Counted from the stretch's first letter, positions 1 to 7,258 are shown. The stretch is DNA of 9,273 bases from an uncultured Rikenellaceae bacterium (GCA_910588925.1 CAJURV010000070.1:1-9273); one strand, 5' to 3'. Notes: generated from the letters alone by a model not told the origin. Program-made: numbers and translations.

Positions 1-19
1 GTGGGGCTGCTTCCGTCGC

Positions 20-126
20 TTTTTAGCCACAAAAATCGCCGATCCCGTTCGTGAGCCATCCTCACGTACACCCAAGTACGCTCCGGAGGCGCACGCCCGC
101 GATCGACGATTTTTGAGGTCTAAAAA
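20..126. repeat. Long imperfect palindrome
   Basis: The two halves pair around a centre at about 72-73. The innermost stem is CGTAC (65-69) with GTACG (76-80) around a 6-base loop. Further out, AAAAATCG and its continuation (31-44) pair with 101-114, with a single mismatch at 39/106. The outer part TTTTTA (20-25) pairs with TAAAAA (121-126) after a one-base offset. The extended hairpin spans over 100 bp, with mismatched patches near 58-64 and 81-87. It could be a REP-like intergenic element or a structured RNA tail. Its function is unknown. Confidence 0.7.
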
Positions 127-180
127 CCTTCGGCGTCCTGCGGTCCGCGGTTGTGTACGAGGGAGAGCATGCCTGCGACT

Positions 181-199
181 TGCGGTTAATGCGCATGTC
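181..199 (+). repeat. ATGCGCAT motif, left copy 1
   Basis: A 19-base sequence, TGCGGTTAATGCGCATGTC, is identical to the one at 439-457. The core ATGCGCAT (189-196) is itself a palindrome. A related, less complete copy lies between them at 312-323. Confidence 0.75.
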
Positions 200-311
200 G
201 TTAAGCTCCGATGTTTTTTCTCGTCTCGCCGGTGGCCTTCCCAACCTCTGTCGGGTTAATCCGTGGTGGTTATCGCTGAGCGGCACCCCGTACCGCATTA
301 TATAGGCTTCA

Positions 312-323
312 GTTGATGCGCAT
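312..323 (+). repeat. ATGCGCAT motif, left copy 2 (partial)
   Basis: GTTGATGCGCAT carries the same palindromic octamer (316-323) and a similar 5' flank to the copies at 181 and 439, which it lies almost midway between. The rest of the flank has diverged. Confidence 0.55.
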
Positions 324-379
324 ACTGTTAGTGCGCCTGTTGCATCTTGTCGTCTCGCAAGCGGAATTGTGTCCGATTT

Positions 380-403
380 CTTGCACTTCGTTAGAAGTGC
401 AAG
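380..403. other. Perfect 10-bp stem-loop
   Basis: CTTGCACTTC (380-389) and GAAGTGCAAG (394-403) are exact reverse complements around the loop GTTA. Only three T residues follow on the plus strand and none directly on the minus strand, so it is a weak candidate terminator in either direction. It could be an RNA element or a protein-binding dyad. No adjacent gene explains it. Confidence 0.6.
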
Positions 404-438
404 TTTGTACCTCGCTTCTGATATGGAGCAAGTCTACC

Positions 439-457
439 TGCGGTTAATGCGCATGTC
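439..457 (+). repeat. ATGCGCAT motif, left copy 3
   Basis: This is an exact 19-base copy of 181-199, displaced by 258 bp. The two flanks differ immediately beyond the shared block. This points to a short retained motif rather than a recent large duplication. Confidence 0.75.
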
Positions 458-637
458 TTCCAAGAACGTAGTGCATTTTATCGTTCCGCCAACATGTATA
501 TTTTATCATCTAGCAAGCGGCGCGGAGTATAAGTAGTATATATGTAATTGCCGATAGATTAAACGGCTAAAAATAATCGACTGAACGAAACTAAAAAACA
601 TCCATGAGAGTCTAAGTTTATTCTTGCTATAAACAAA

Positions 638-668
638 AACAGGCCGGTGGAATTTCCACCGGCCTGTT
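638..668 (-). terminator. Rho-independent terminator of the S41 peptidase gene
   Basis: Arms 638-652 and 654-668 are perfect reverse complements, 15 bases each, GC-rich in the middle (GGCCGGTGG / CCACCGGCC). Read on the minus strand, the stem is followed by TTTTTGTTTATAG. It sits 16 bp past the stop codon of the peptidase gene. The U-tract is on the minus side, so it ends transcripts from that gene. Confidence 0.93.
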
Positions 669-684
669 ATAATATTCGGTCTTG

Positions 685-2313
685 TTATTCTTTATCGCTC
701 TTGATGTGGTTTATAGCCTCTATAACTAAATCGTATACAGGATATACCATATAATAATATCCGTTGTCGTCCAATGGAGTATTGCGTAGTATGTAGCCGT
801 TAAGCAGGCAGCGTATCAGCAACTCCTCGGTAACGCTGTCTATCTTGGTTTTGATGCCTTTGCTGCGTACGTATGCGATGAAGTCTCGATATATGTCGTT
901 GCCGTTACGGTCGGCAAACTCCTGTGCCTGTTGCAGTGTCTTTATCTCTGACAACTCTTTGCGGTGGCTGTCTGAGTAACGCAATGTGTAGCTGAACAAC
1001 AGGTTGTTGAGCGATATTTTGCGCATTGTCTCGCTAAGCCGGGTGGTATCCATGGGGACGAATATGTCGGGTATGATACCGCCGCCGCCGTAAACAATTT
1101 TGCCTTTGGGTGTTACGTATTTGAGAGAGTCGTTGTGCGGAATGCTGTCGCTAGAGAACAGCTCGTTACGCATGTAACGCTCGATTATGTCGTCGTCATA
1201 GCTTTCGCCGTCGTTGTAGGGGCGTTGTATGCATCGTCCTGTTGGGGTGTGGTAGCGGGCTATGGTCAGGTTGAGGGCGGAGCCGTCTTCGAACTTGATC
1301 TGCTGTTGTACTAACCCCTTGCCGTAAGAGCGACGGCCTATGATTGTTCCTATGTCGTTGTCTTGCAGTGCCCCGGCCACAATCTCGCTCGACGATGCCG
1401 ACACTTCGTCTATCAGGAGCGCCACGTCGGTGCCTATGAGTATGCCGCCGCCGTCGGCCACGGTCTGTTCACGTCTTACGGCACGTCCTTCGGTGTAGAC
1501 GATCACTGCACCGGCGGGTAGAAACTCGTTGGCTATCAGTATGGCTTGGTCGAGGAAGCCGCCGGTGTTGGCCGAGAGGTCGAATATGAGGCTCTTCATG
1601 CCTTTTGCCTTGAGCTCCTTGACTGCCCCCACGAACTCGTCGTGAGATGAGCGCGAGAATTGCAACAGCTTTATGTAACCGATGCTGTCGTCTACCATGA
1701 ACGCCGCCGATAAGCTCTTGACGTTGATCTTATCGCGCGTTACCTCGAAGTCGATAAGTCCGTCGGCTCCCTGACGTTCTACGCCTAATTTCACTTTGGT
1801 GCCTCGCGGACCGCGCAACATCTTCACCACGTCGTTTTGGGGAATGCTGCGACCGGCCACCAACGAGTCGCCTATCGTTATGATGCGGTCGCCGGCTATG
1901 ATGCCAACCTTTTCGGAGGGGCCCCCGGCGACTATGTTCTGTATTATAATAGTGTCGGTGGCCATGTTGAAGACCACGCCTATGCCGTCGAACTGTCCTT
2001 CCAGACTCTCGTTAGACTCCTTGGCGGTTGCGGGAGGCATGTATATTGAGTGGGGGTCGAGTTTGGACAATATCTGCGGTATGAACTCCTCTGTGAGAGT
2101 GTCCACGTTTATCGAGTCGACGTAGCGTGAATCTATCAGCGACAGTATGGTCCCGATCTTATCGTGGGGCTTGCTGCTGCCGGTTATATTGATGGTGCTA
2201 CCACCGCTTCGTCCTCTCTCTCCGAGAAACATGCCTATGCCTATGCCTAAAACCACCGCAATGGCAAGCATCAACGGTACGGCGATTCTGTTTTTACATT
2301 TTTCGTTTGCCAT
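685..2313 (-). CDS. S41-family C-terminal processing peptidase (CtpA/Prc type), membrane-anchored
   Basis: A 542-residue serine protease of the tail-specific/C-terminal processing family, which cleaves periplasmic proteins from their C-termini with a Ser-Lys dyad. Residues about 10-30 form one hydrophobic signal-anchor, so the enzyme should face the periplasm. A PDZ domain lies at about 105-185 and contains the typical VAGGPSEKVGIIAGDRI segment. The protease core follows: FDLSANTGG at 244-252, the nucleophile region SASSSEIVAGALQD from 305, and GRRSYGKGLVQ at 326-336. By spacing, the nucleophile is Ser307 and the base Lys332, 25 residues apart as in the family. The usual SASASE appears here as SASSSE. 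About 200 C-terminal residues follow, as is common in Bacteroidota members. The start is ATG with AGAGGG a few bases upstream, an unusually good Shine-Dalgarno match for this phylum. It lies 206 bp beyond murF, past hairpin repeats, and may be transcribed separately. Confidence 0.93.
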   Translation of the reverse strand: MANEKCKNRIAVPLMLAIAVVLGIGIGMFLGERGRSGGSTINITGSSKPHDKIGTILSLIDSRYVDSINVDTLTEEFIPQILSKLDPHSIYMPPATAKESNESLEGQFDGIGVVFNMATDTIIIQNIVAGGPSEKVGIIAGDRIITIGDSLVAGRSIPQNDVVKMLRGPRGTKVKLGVERQGADGLIDFEVTRDKINVKSLSAAFMVDDSIGYIKLLQFSRSSHDEFVGAVKELKAKGMKSLIFDLSANTGGFLDQAILIANEFLPAGAVIVYTEGRAVRREQTVADGGGILIGTDVALLIDEVSASSSEIVAGALQDNDIGTIIGRRSYGKGLVQQQIKFEDGSALNLTIARYHTPTGRCIQRPYNDGESYDDDIIERYMRNELFSSDSIPHNDSLKYVTPKGKIVYGGGGIIPDIFVPMDTTRLSETMRKISLNNLLFSYTLRYSDSHRKELSEIKTLQQAQEFADRNGNDIYRDFIAYVRSKGIKTKIDSVTEELLIRCLLNGYILRNTPLDDNGYYYMVYPVYDLVIEAINHIKSDKE

Positions 2314-2354
2314 AAATACCCTCTTTATAATAGTTGAGTTTCATTATATCCATG

Positions 2355-2427
2355 CCTCGGCAATGAGAACTTCGTTGCATTGCGCCCGGTTTATCGAAAA
2401 CGTTGAACTTCTTTCGACGTTTTCTCG
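2355..2427 (-). repeat. 73-bp hairpin repeat, unit A
   Basis: The unit begins CCTCGGCAAT on the plus strand and is exactly 73 bases before the next CCTCGGCAAT at 2428. It contains two possible stems: GCAATG with CATTGC, and CGAAAACGT with ACGTTTTC. The segment CGCCCGGTTTATCGAAAAC closely matches the 3' end of murF (CGCCCGACTTATCTAAAAC), so the repeat family incorporates a gene-end-like sequence. Confidence 0.85.
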
Positions 2428-2500
2428 CCTCGGCAATCGAAACTTCGTTTCATTGCACTCGGCTTATCGAAAACGTTCGCTTTGATGCAGACGTTTTCCG
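2428..2500 (-). repeat. 73-bp hairpin repeat, unit B
   Basis: Second unit, same length and phase as 2355-2427. Its first stem is better formed: GCAAT and GAAAC pair with GTTTC and ATTGC around a TTC loop. The second stem is CGAAAACGT with ACGTTTTCCG. Substitutions fall largely in loops while the stems stay pairable, which suggests the folded form matters. Confidence 0.85.
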
Positions 2501-2533
2501 CCTCGGCTATTCGCCCGACTTATCTAAAACAGT
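2501..2533 (-). repeat. Partial 73-bp repeat overlapping the end of murF
   Basis: CCTCGGCTAT starts exactly 73 bases after unit B. It then jumps to CGCCCGACTTATCTAAAAC, which matches the later part of unit A. The first-stem segment is missing. The stop codon and last codons of murF (2520-2533) lie inside this partial unit. Confidence 0.7.
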
Positions 2534-3839
2534 CGTATATATTCTCCAATCCTACTCCGCGCGATCCTTTGACCAATACCACGGCCTTTTCTATAGGGCT
2601 CTTGGTTAGCGCGACACGTAGCTCGTCTATATCCTTGCAATGAACGCCTTTGGGGCCTGCATCTATGCCGTCGAAGTTTTCGCCCACTAAGTAGAAGCCT
2701 TCTAGCTCCATCCCTTTGAGCGTTTCGACAAGACGTTTGTGCTCGGTGGCCGAATAGTCGCCTAATTCGTTCATCTGTCCGGCTATCACTATTTTACGTC
2801 CGTCGCTCTCGGCGAGGCTTCGCAGTGCGCTGTCGAAGCTCGACGGATTGGCATTGTAGCTGTCGGCTATCACACGGTTGCCGCGTCCGCTCTCTATTAT
2901 CTGCGACCGGTTGTTGCAAGGAGTGTACTCCTCTATGGCTTCGGCTGCGACGGGAAGCTCTATGCCGAGCCTGCCCCCTACGGCTATGGCCGCGAGTATG
3001 TTGTATTTGTTATAGCTTCCGTAAAGATGCGTGCGTATGGCGCGGTGGTATGCGGGGAGTTTTACCGTGAGCGTGCCGTCGTTCTCGGTGGTGGCTTTTA
3101 CGCCGCGTACCGAGTAGCCGAGGCTTCGGGTGTTGATGCGCTCACTTACCATCTCGCTGATAGTCTTGTCTTCGGCCAAGTGGAAGAATAGTCCGCCGCT
3201 GGTTCTTAGCCAGTCTATCAGTTCGCCTTTTCCTTTGCGTACCCCCTCCGGGCCTCCGAAGCCCTCCAGATGAGCCTCTCCTATGTTGGTAATGATGCCC
3301 ATGTCGGGTTCGGCTACGGAGCATAGGCGGGCAATCTCTCCTTGATGCGATGCGCCCATCTCTATTACGGCCACCTGACAGTCCGACGGCATGTCGAGAA
3401 GCGTCAGCGGCACCCCTATGTGGTTGTTGAGGTTGCCTCGTGTGGCCCATACCCTTAGCTTTTGCGACGCTACGGCGGCTATTAGCTCTTTGGTGGTGGT
3501 CTTGCCGTTGGTGCCTGTCACCGCCACCACTTTGGGGTCCACCCTGCGTCGCCATGCGCGGGCCATGCCTTGCAACGCCTCCAATGTGTCGCGTACTATG
3601 AATATTCGGCTGTCTTCGTTCTCGGCGAGCCATTCGTTGCTCGTAACCACGTAGTCGGCGCCGTCGTCGAGGGCCTGCGACACGAAGTCGTTACCGTCGA
3701 AATTGTCGCCTTTGAGTGCTATGAACATGACCTTGCCGACCCCTTTCTTGAGGGAAGCTATCTTGCGGCTGTCGGTGGTCAGGGTGCACGGCCCGTCGTT
3801 TTTGAGCCTGTTTACCAATATGTCGTAGTCGCGTATCAT
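2520..3839 (-). CDS. murF: UDP-N-acetylmuramoyl-tripeptide--D-alanyl-D-alanine ligase
   Basis: MurF adds D-Ala-D-Ala to UDP-MurNAc-tripeptide using ATP, the last cytoplasmic step in building the peptidoglycan stem peptide. The 439 residues match the usual family length. The N-terminal substrate-binding domain covers about 1-95. The central Mur-ligase ATPase has the P-loop TGTNGKTTTK at 108-117, EMGASHQGEI at 160-169, NIGEAHLEGFG at 185-195, and KGKGEL near 202, where the family's carbamylated lysine lies. The C-terminal domain has DSYNANPSS at 326-334 and GQMNELGDYS at 354-363, the positions of the MurF signatures DxYNANP and GxMxELG. The ATG directly follows the recJ stop codon (TAG-ATG), so the two genes are very likely cotranscribed and translationally coupled. 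The 3' end lies inside a hairpin repeat. Confidence 0.96.
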   Translation of the reverse strand: MIRDYDILVNRLKNDGPCTLTTDSRKIASLKKGVGKVMFIALKGDNFDGNDFVSQALDDGADYVVTSNEWLAENEDSRIFIVRDTLEALQGMARAWRRRVDPKVVAVTGTNGKTTTKELIAAVASQKLRVWATRGNLNNHIGVPLTLLDMPSDCQVAVIEMGASHQGEIARLCSVAEPDMGIITNIGEAHLEGFGGPEGVRKGKGELIDWLRTSGGLFFHLAEDKTISEMVSERINTRSLGYSVRGVKATTENDGTLTVKLPAYHRAIRTHLYGSYNKYNILAAIAVGGRLGIELPVAAEAIEEYTPCNNRSQIIESGRGNRVIADSYNANPSSFDSALRSLAESDGRKIVIAGQMNELGDYSATEHKRLVETLKGMELEGFYLVGENFDGIDAGPKGVHCKDIDELRVALTKSPIEKAVVLVKGSRGVGLENIYDCFR

Positions 3840-5597
3840 CTATTTGCGCTGTTTTATGTCCTTGATTCTTAACTGCGGTTTCACCTCGCCGCGATAGTTG
3901 TTCTCCACAACCGAGTAACAGATGTCGAACAGTCCGCCTCCGAGTATGTGTGATGCGTGGTGGGCCTGTGAGAAAGCTATGGCCGAAAGCGGGGTTACGG
4001 AGCCGCCGCCCACTATGTCCATTTTGAGGTGCTCGAGCGAGCCGCCCACACGGCGTCCGTGACCGTAGTCGCACACGAAGTCGGTGCGGAATGTGGGAGC
4101 GGGGTTGCCGGGGCCGAACGGTTGGAAGCGGCACAACACTTCGCGGAAATGGGGCGTTATGTCGTCGAGCGCAAGATACGAGTCTATATCTATCTGCGGC
4201 ACTAACATGTCGGGCTCTATGTGGCTGTCGACATACTCCTCGAAACGACGTGTGAACTCCTCCAGCTTCTCGGGCTTCATTGTCATGCCGGCGGCGTAGG
4301 TGTGGCCGCCGAAATTCTCCATAAGATCGGAGCACGACTCTATGGCCTGATAGAGGTCGAAGCCGGGTACGCTACGGGCCGATCCCGTAATGAACCCGTT
4401 CGACATGGTGAGTACCACGGTGGGGCGGTAGTAACGCTCTATGAGCCTCGACGCCACTATGCCCACAACCCCCTTTATCCATTTGGGGTTGTATATGACG
4501 GTGCATTTCTTGTCGCGATAGCCCGGGGTGCTCTCCACTATGCGGCACGCCTCGGAGGTGATGGTACGGTCTATCTCCTTACGGTCGGTGTTGCAGGTGT
4601 CTATGATGTTGCCGTACTTGAGCGCCTTCTCCTCGGTGTTGGATATGAGCAGACGCACGGCATTGCCCCCTCCGGATATGGCGGAGTCGTCGTCGGAGTC
4701 CGACGCCATACGTCCTGCGGCGTTTATGCGCGGCCCTATCTTGAAGACTATCTCGTCGATGGTTATGCGGTGCTTCTCCAGTCCGCATATCTTGATGATG
4801 GAGCGAAGCCCTTTGCTGGGGTTGCTGTTGAGCCTTTCCAGCCCGTAGTGCGCCAATATGCGGTTCTCGCCCGTGAGGGGCACTATGTCGGATGCTATGG
4901 ATACGGCCACGTAGTCGAGCAACGACTCCACAGTGCTCTTGTCGATGCCGTACTTCTTGGCGTATGCCTCCGAAAGTTTGTAGCCTACGCCGCATCCCGA
5001 CAGCTCCTTGAACGGGTAGTCGCAGTCCACCCTTTTGGGGTCGAGCACGGCTACCGCATCGGGTATGGTGTCGCCCGGCAGGTGGTGGTCGCATATTATG
5101 AAGTCGATGCCGAGGCTCTTGGCGTAAGCCACCCGCTCTATGGCTTTTATGCCGCAATCGAGCGCAATGATGAGGCTCACCCCGTGAGCGGCCGCATGGT
5201 CTATGCCCTTGGCCGATATGCCGTAGCCCTCGGTGTAACGGTCGGGAATGTAGAAGATGATGTTTTTGGCCCCTACGGAGGCGAGGAAAGTGTATGTCAA
5301 CGCCACAGCAGTGGTGCCGTCGACGTCGTAGTCGCCGTAGACCATGATCTTCTCGCCGTTCTTCACCGCCTCTCCGATACGGGATACCGCCCGGTCCATA
5401 TCCTTCATAAGGAACGGGTCGTGCAACTCCTCCAGCAGGGGATTGAAAAACCTTTCGGCCGACTCTGTGGAGTCTATCCCCCTTTGTATCAGCAGACCGG
5501 CGAGCACTGGCGGGATACCTAGCCCCGACGCAAGCTCTTGTGTCTTCCCGCCGGTGTCGTCACCTTTTGCGAGAATCCACTTCTTTTCTGCTATCAT
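3840..5597 (-). CDS. recJ: Single-stranded-DNA-specific 5'-3' exonuclease RecJ
   Basis: RecJ degrades single-stranded DNA from the 5' end in recombination, mismatch repair and restart of stalled forks. The 585 residues fit the family. The DHH phosphoesterase core shows GDYDVDG at 88-94, ALDCGI at 145-150, and CDHHLPG with the DHH triad at 170-172, which supply the metal ligands. SGCGVGYKL at 200-208 and GPRINAAGRM at 288-297 follow. The DHHA1 part includes GSARSVPGFDLYQAI from 405 and GGHTYAAGM at 430-438. The C-terminal OB-fold region contains QPFGPGNPAPTF at 492-503. One oddity is an acidic and glycine-rich stretch, SDDDSAISGGG (301-311), directly after the GRM motif, where I expect a shorter loop in relatives. 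It follows lipB by 11 bp and abuts murF. Confidence 0.96.
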   Translation of the reverse strand: MIAEKKWILAKGDDTGGKTQELASGLGIPPVLAGLLIQRGIDSTESAERFFNPLLEELHDPFLMKDMDRAVSRIGEAVKNGEKIMVYGDYDVDGTTAVALTYTFLASVGAKNIIFYIPDRYTEGYGISAKGIDHAAAHGVSLIIALDCGIKAIERVAYAKSLGIDFIICDHHLPGDTIPDAVAVLDPKRVDCDYPFKELSGCGVGYKLSEAYAKKYGIDKSTVESLLDYVAVSIASDIVPLTGENRILAHYGLERLNSNPSKGLRSIIKICGLEKHRITIDEIVFKIGPRINAAGRMASDSDDDSAISGGGNAVRLLISNTEEKALKYGNIIDTCNTDRKEIDRTITSEACRIVESTPGYRDKKCTVIYNPKWIKGVVGIVASRLIERYYRPTVVLTMSNGFITGSARSVPGFDLYQAIESCSDLMENFGGHTYAAGMTMKPEKLEEFTRRFEEYVDSHIEPDMLVPQIDIDSYLALDDITPHFREVLCRFQPFGPGNPAPTFRTDFVCDYGHGRRVGGSLEHLKMDIVGGGSVTPLSAIAFSQAHHASHILGGGLFDICYSVVENNYRGEVKPQLRIKDIKQRK

Positions 5598-5608
5598 ATA
5601 TGTTTTTT

Positions 5609-6268
5609 TTATTTTATTTCTATGTCAAAAATGCGCTCCATCTCTTTTACGAAGCGCCTCTTCACCGTCTCCATATCGACGCGGCCGCCGGTAAGCGCCT
5701 CTATCGACGTCACCCCGCGGTCGGTAAAACCGCATGGGTTGATATAGGTGAAATAGTCGAGGTCGGTGTTCACATTGAGCGCCAACCCGTGCATGGTGAC
5801 GAAATGGGAGGCTTTCACGCCTATGGCGCATATCTTGCTTAGCGCGCCTTTGGTATCGCACCACACGCCTGTGGCGCCTTCGGAGCGTCCTCCCTTTATG
5901 TCCCAGTGGGCTATGGTGGCTATAACAGCCTCCTCGAGCCCGTATATGTAGTCGCGCAACCCTATTCCGAGCCTGTTTAGGTCGAATATGGGGTAGGCGA
6001 CCATCTGTCCGTAGCCGTGGAACGTGATGTCGCCTCCGCGGTCGGTTTTGTGGAACGTGGCCCCGATCTTTTCGAGCATTCTGTCGTCTATGAGCATGTT
6101 GGCGCTTTTGCCGTGTGCGCCCAGCGTGTAGACATTGGGGTGCTCGCAGAGCATCAGCGTGCCGCCGCAATCGCGCTCGGCCTGCAGCCCGTCGAAAGCG
6201 AGCTTCTGGGCCTGTAGTGCGGCGCCGTACTCAATGATGCCTCTGTCGTCGAGATGTACCTGTTCCAT
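5609..6268 (-). CDS. lipB: Lipoyl(octanoyl) transferase LipB
   Basis: LipB moves an octanoyl group from octanoyl-ACP to a lysine of lipoyl domains (2-oxoacid dehydrogenases, glycine cleavage H protein), forming the substrate for LipA. The 219 residues are normal for the family. CEHPNVYTLG at 41-50 and DRGGDITFHGYGQMVAYPIFDL at 76-97 carry the RGG-x-T-x-HG-x-GQ signature. SKICAIGVK from 144 contains the catalytic lysine (Lys145), then HGLALNV. The acyl-accepting cysteine is Cys179 in INPCG. Start ATG at 6268 gives a canonical N-terminus. It lies 120 bp downstream of lipA on the same strand, and recJ starts 11 bp after its stop in A-rich sequence. Clustering with lipA fits a shared pathway. Confidence 0.96.
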   Translation of the reverse strand: MEQVHLDDRGIIEYGAALQAQKLAFDGLQAERDCGGTLMLCEHPNVYTLGAHGKSANMLIDDRMLEKIGATFHKTDRGGDITFHGYGQMVAYPIFDLNRLGIGLRDYIYGLEEAVIATIAHWDIKGGRSEGATGVWCDTKGALSKICAIGVKASHFVTMHGLALNVNTDLDYFTYINPCGFTDRGVTSIEALTGGRVDMETVKRRFVKEMERIFDIEIK

Positions 6269-6388
6269 TCTTTATTCCGGAAGCGTCGTTCGCGTTTTTG
6301 CGGTCGCATCTTCCTTTTTATATCGTTCCTTGCAGCGGCTTTATTGCCTGCGAGGAGTTTTATTGTGTCGGTAGCCGTCTGTTCGGCT
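6269..6388 (-). other. lipA-lipB spacer
   Basis: This 120-bp gap separates the lipA stop from the lipB start. Just past the lipA stop there is a small dyad, AGCCG and CGGCT around six bases (about 6372-6387). It lacks a U-tract, so it is not a convincing terminator. No TAnnTTTG-like promoter is seen. A short ATG-led frame runs into lipB out of frame and has no coding character. Cotranscription of lipA and lipB remains the simplest reading. Confidence 0.5.
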
Positions 6389-7258
6389 TTATTCGCTTTT
6401 ATCTTTCATTAGCGCCTGTTCTGCCATGTACGACGACCGTACCATGGGGGCGCTGGCCACGAAGTCGAACCCCATGCGTTCCGCCTCGCTTTTGTAGCGG
6501 GAGAACGTATCGGGATGTACGTATCTTTCGAGCTTGTGGTGCTTCAACGTGGGCTGGAGATATTGTCCTATAGTGACTATTGAGCACCCGGCGCTACGCA
6601 GGTCGCCAAGCGTCTTTATCACTTCGTCGTCGCTCTCGCCGAGGCCTACCATAAGGCCGCTTTTGACCCTTTGTCCGCGGTCGGCCAAGTAACGCAACAC
6701 CTTGATGGATACGTCGTAACGCGCCCTTGATCGCACCTGCGGGGTGAGCCTTTCGGTGGTTTCGATGTTGTGCCCCACGATGTCGGCGCCGGCCTCTATG
6801 ACCGTATCGAGCAACTCCTTTCTGCCGTCGAAGTCGGGTATGAGTAACTCTACCGTGGTGGACGGGTTGTGACGGCGTATGGCCTTTACCGTCTCGGCCC
6901 AGTGCGCGGCTCCGCCGTCGGGCAGATCGTCACGGTCTACCGATGTTATGACGCAATGTTTGAGCCCTAATTTCTTTACCGACAGGGCCACGCGCTCCGG
7001 CTCCGTCTCGTCCAGAGGCAGAGGACGCCCCGTTTTGGTGGCGCAGAACCGGCACGAACGTGTGCATATGTCTCCGGCTATCATGAAAGTGGCCGTCCCC
7101 CGGGCCCAGCATTCGCACTGGTTGGGACACCTGCCGCTGGAGCATATCGTATTGAGCAAGCCTTCGCGCACTATATCGCCCGTATTGGAATATCCGTCGG
7201 TGTGCGACAGCCTTATCTTGAGCCATTCGGGCTTGCGTAATACTTCTTTGCGCTCCAT
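6389..7258 (-). CDS. lipA: Lipoyl synthase LipA (radical SAM)
   Basis: LipA inserts two sulfur atoms into protein-bound octanoyl chains to make lipoyl groups, using S-adenosylmethionine and two [4Fe-4S] clusters. The auxiliary cluster motif C-x4-C-x5-C is Cys39, Cys44 and Cys50 (in CSSGRCPNQCEC). The radical-SAM motif C-x3-C-x2-C is Cys65, Cys69 and Cys72 (CTRSCRFC). The C-terminal RSSY at 274-277 supplies the serine that ligates the auxiliary cluster in characterised enzymes. GTATFMIAGDICTR, HNIETTERL and SGLMVGLGE match family blocks. At 289 residues it is compact but complete. An extra cysteine (Cys48) sits inside the auxiliary motif. It appears to be the first gene of the lipA-lipB-recJ-murF group, with an A-rich leader instead of a Shine-Dalgarno site. 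Confidence 0.97.
   Translation of the reverse strand: MERKEVLRKPEWLKIRLSHTDGYSNTGDIVREGLLNTICSSGRCPNQCECWARGTATFMIAGDICTRSCRFCATKTGRPLPLDETEPERVALSVKKLGLKHCVITSVDRDDLPDGGAAHWAETVKAIRRHNPSTTVELLIPDFDGRKELLDTVIEAGADIVGHNIETTERLTPQVRSRARYDVSIKVLRYLADRGQRVKSGLMVGLGESDDEVIKTLGDLRSAGCSIVTIGQYLQPTLKHHKLERYVHPDTFSRYKSEAERMGFDFVASAPMVRSSYMAEQALMKDKSE

Larger units (their letters stand above)
1..637. other. Gene-free left flank with repeats and palindromes
   Basis: No convincing protein or RNA gene is visible. The stretch lies beyond the terminator of the S41 peptidase gene. It contains a long imperfect palindrome (about 20-126), a perfect 10-bp stem-loop (380-403), and three copies of a motif centred on ATGCGCAT (189, 316 and 447) spaced about 127-131 bp apart. 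It also has a short segment, GCGGAATTGTGTCCGAT near 361-377, that resembles the sub-repeat of the array at 7442-8650. From 480 to 637 the DNA is AT-rich and I see nothing in it. The only ORF of any length (62-298, minus) reads straight through the palindrome and is judged spurious. Confidence 0.7.
2314..2519. other. murF-peptidase spacer filled by hairpin repeats
   Basis: This 206-bp gap separates the murF stop from the peptidase start. Most of it (2355-2519) is made of 73-bp repeat units, described separately. The remaining 40 bases next to the peptidase start are AT-rich and carry AGAGGG before the ATG. I find no TAnnTTTG-type promoter here, so it is open whether the peptidase has its own promoter or depends on read-through. 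Confidence 0.6.

Noticed and set aside
62..298. A 78-codon minus-strand frame on the left flank
   Set aside because: About a third of it is the long palindrome, the composition is Arg/Ser-rich, and no family is recognisable.
1..637. Insertion sequence or transposon end
   Set aside because: Palindromes are present, but there is no transposase fragment, no clear terminal inverted repeat pair bounding a unit, and no target-site duplication that I can identify.
4221..5522. A 433-codon open frame on the plus strand
   Set aside because: It lies wholly antisense to recJ, whose DHH, DHHA1 and OB motifs are intact. The frame is open because of recJ codon bias and shows no recognisable domain.
6372..6387. 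Terminator between lipA and lipB
   Set aside because: The stem is only 5 bp (AGCCG/CGGCT) and is not followed by a U-tract on the minus strand.
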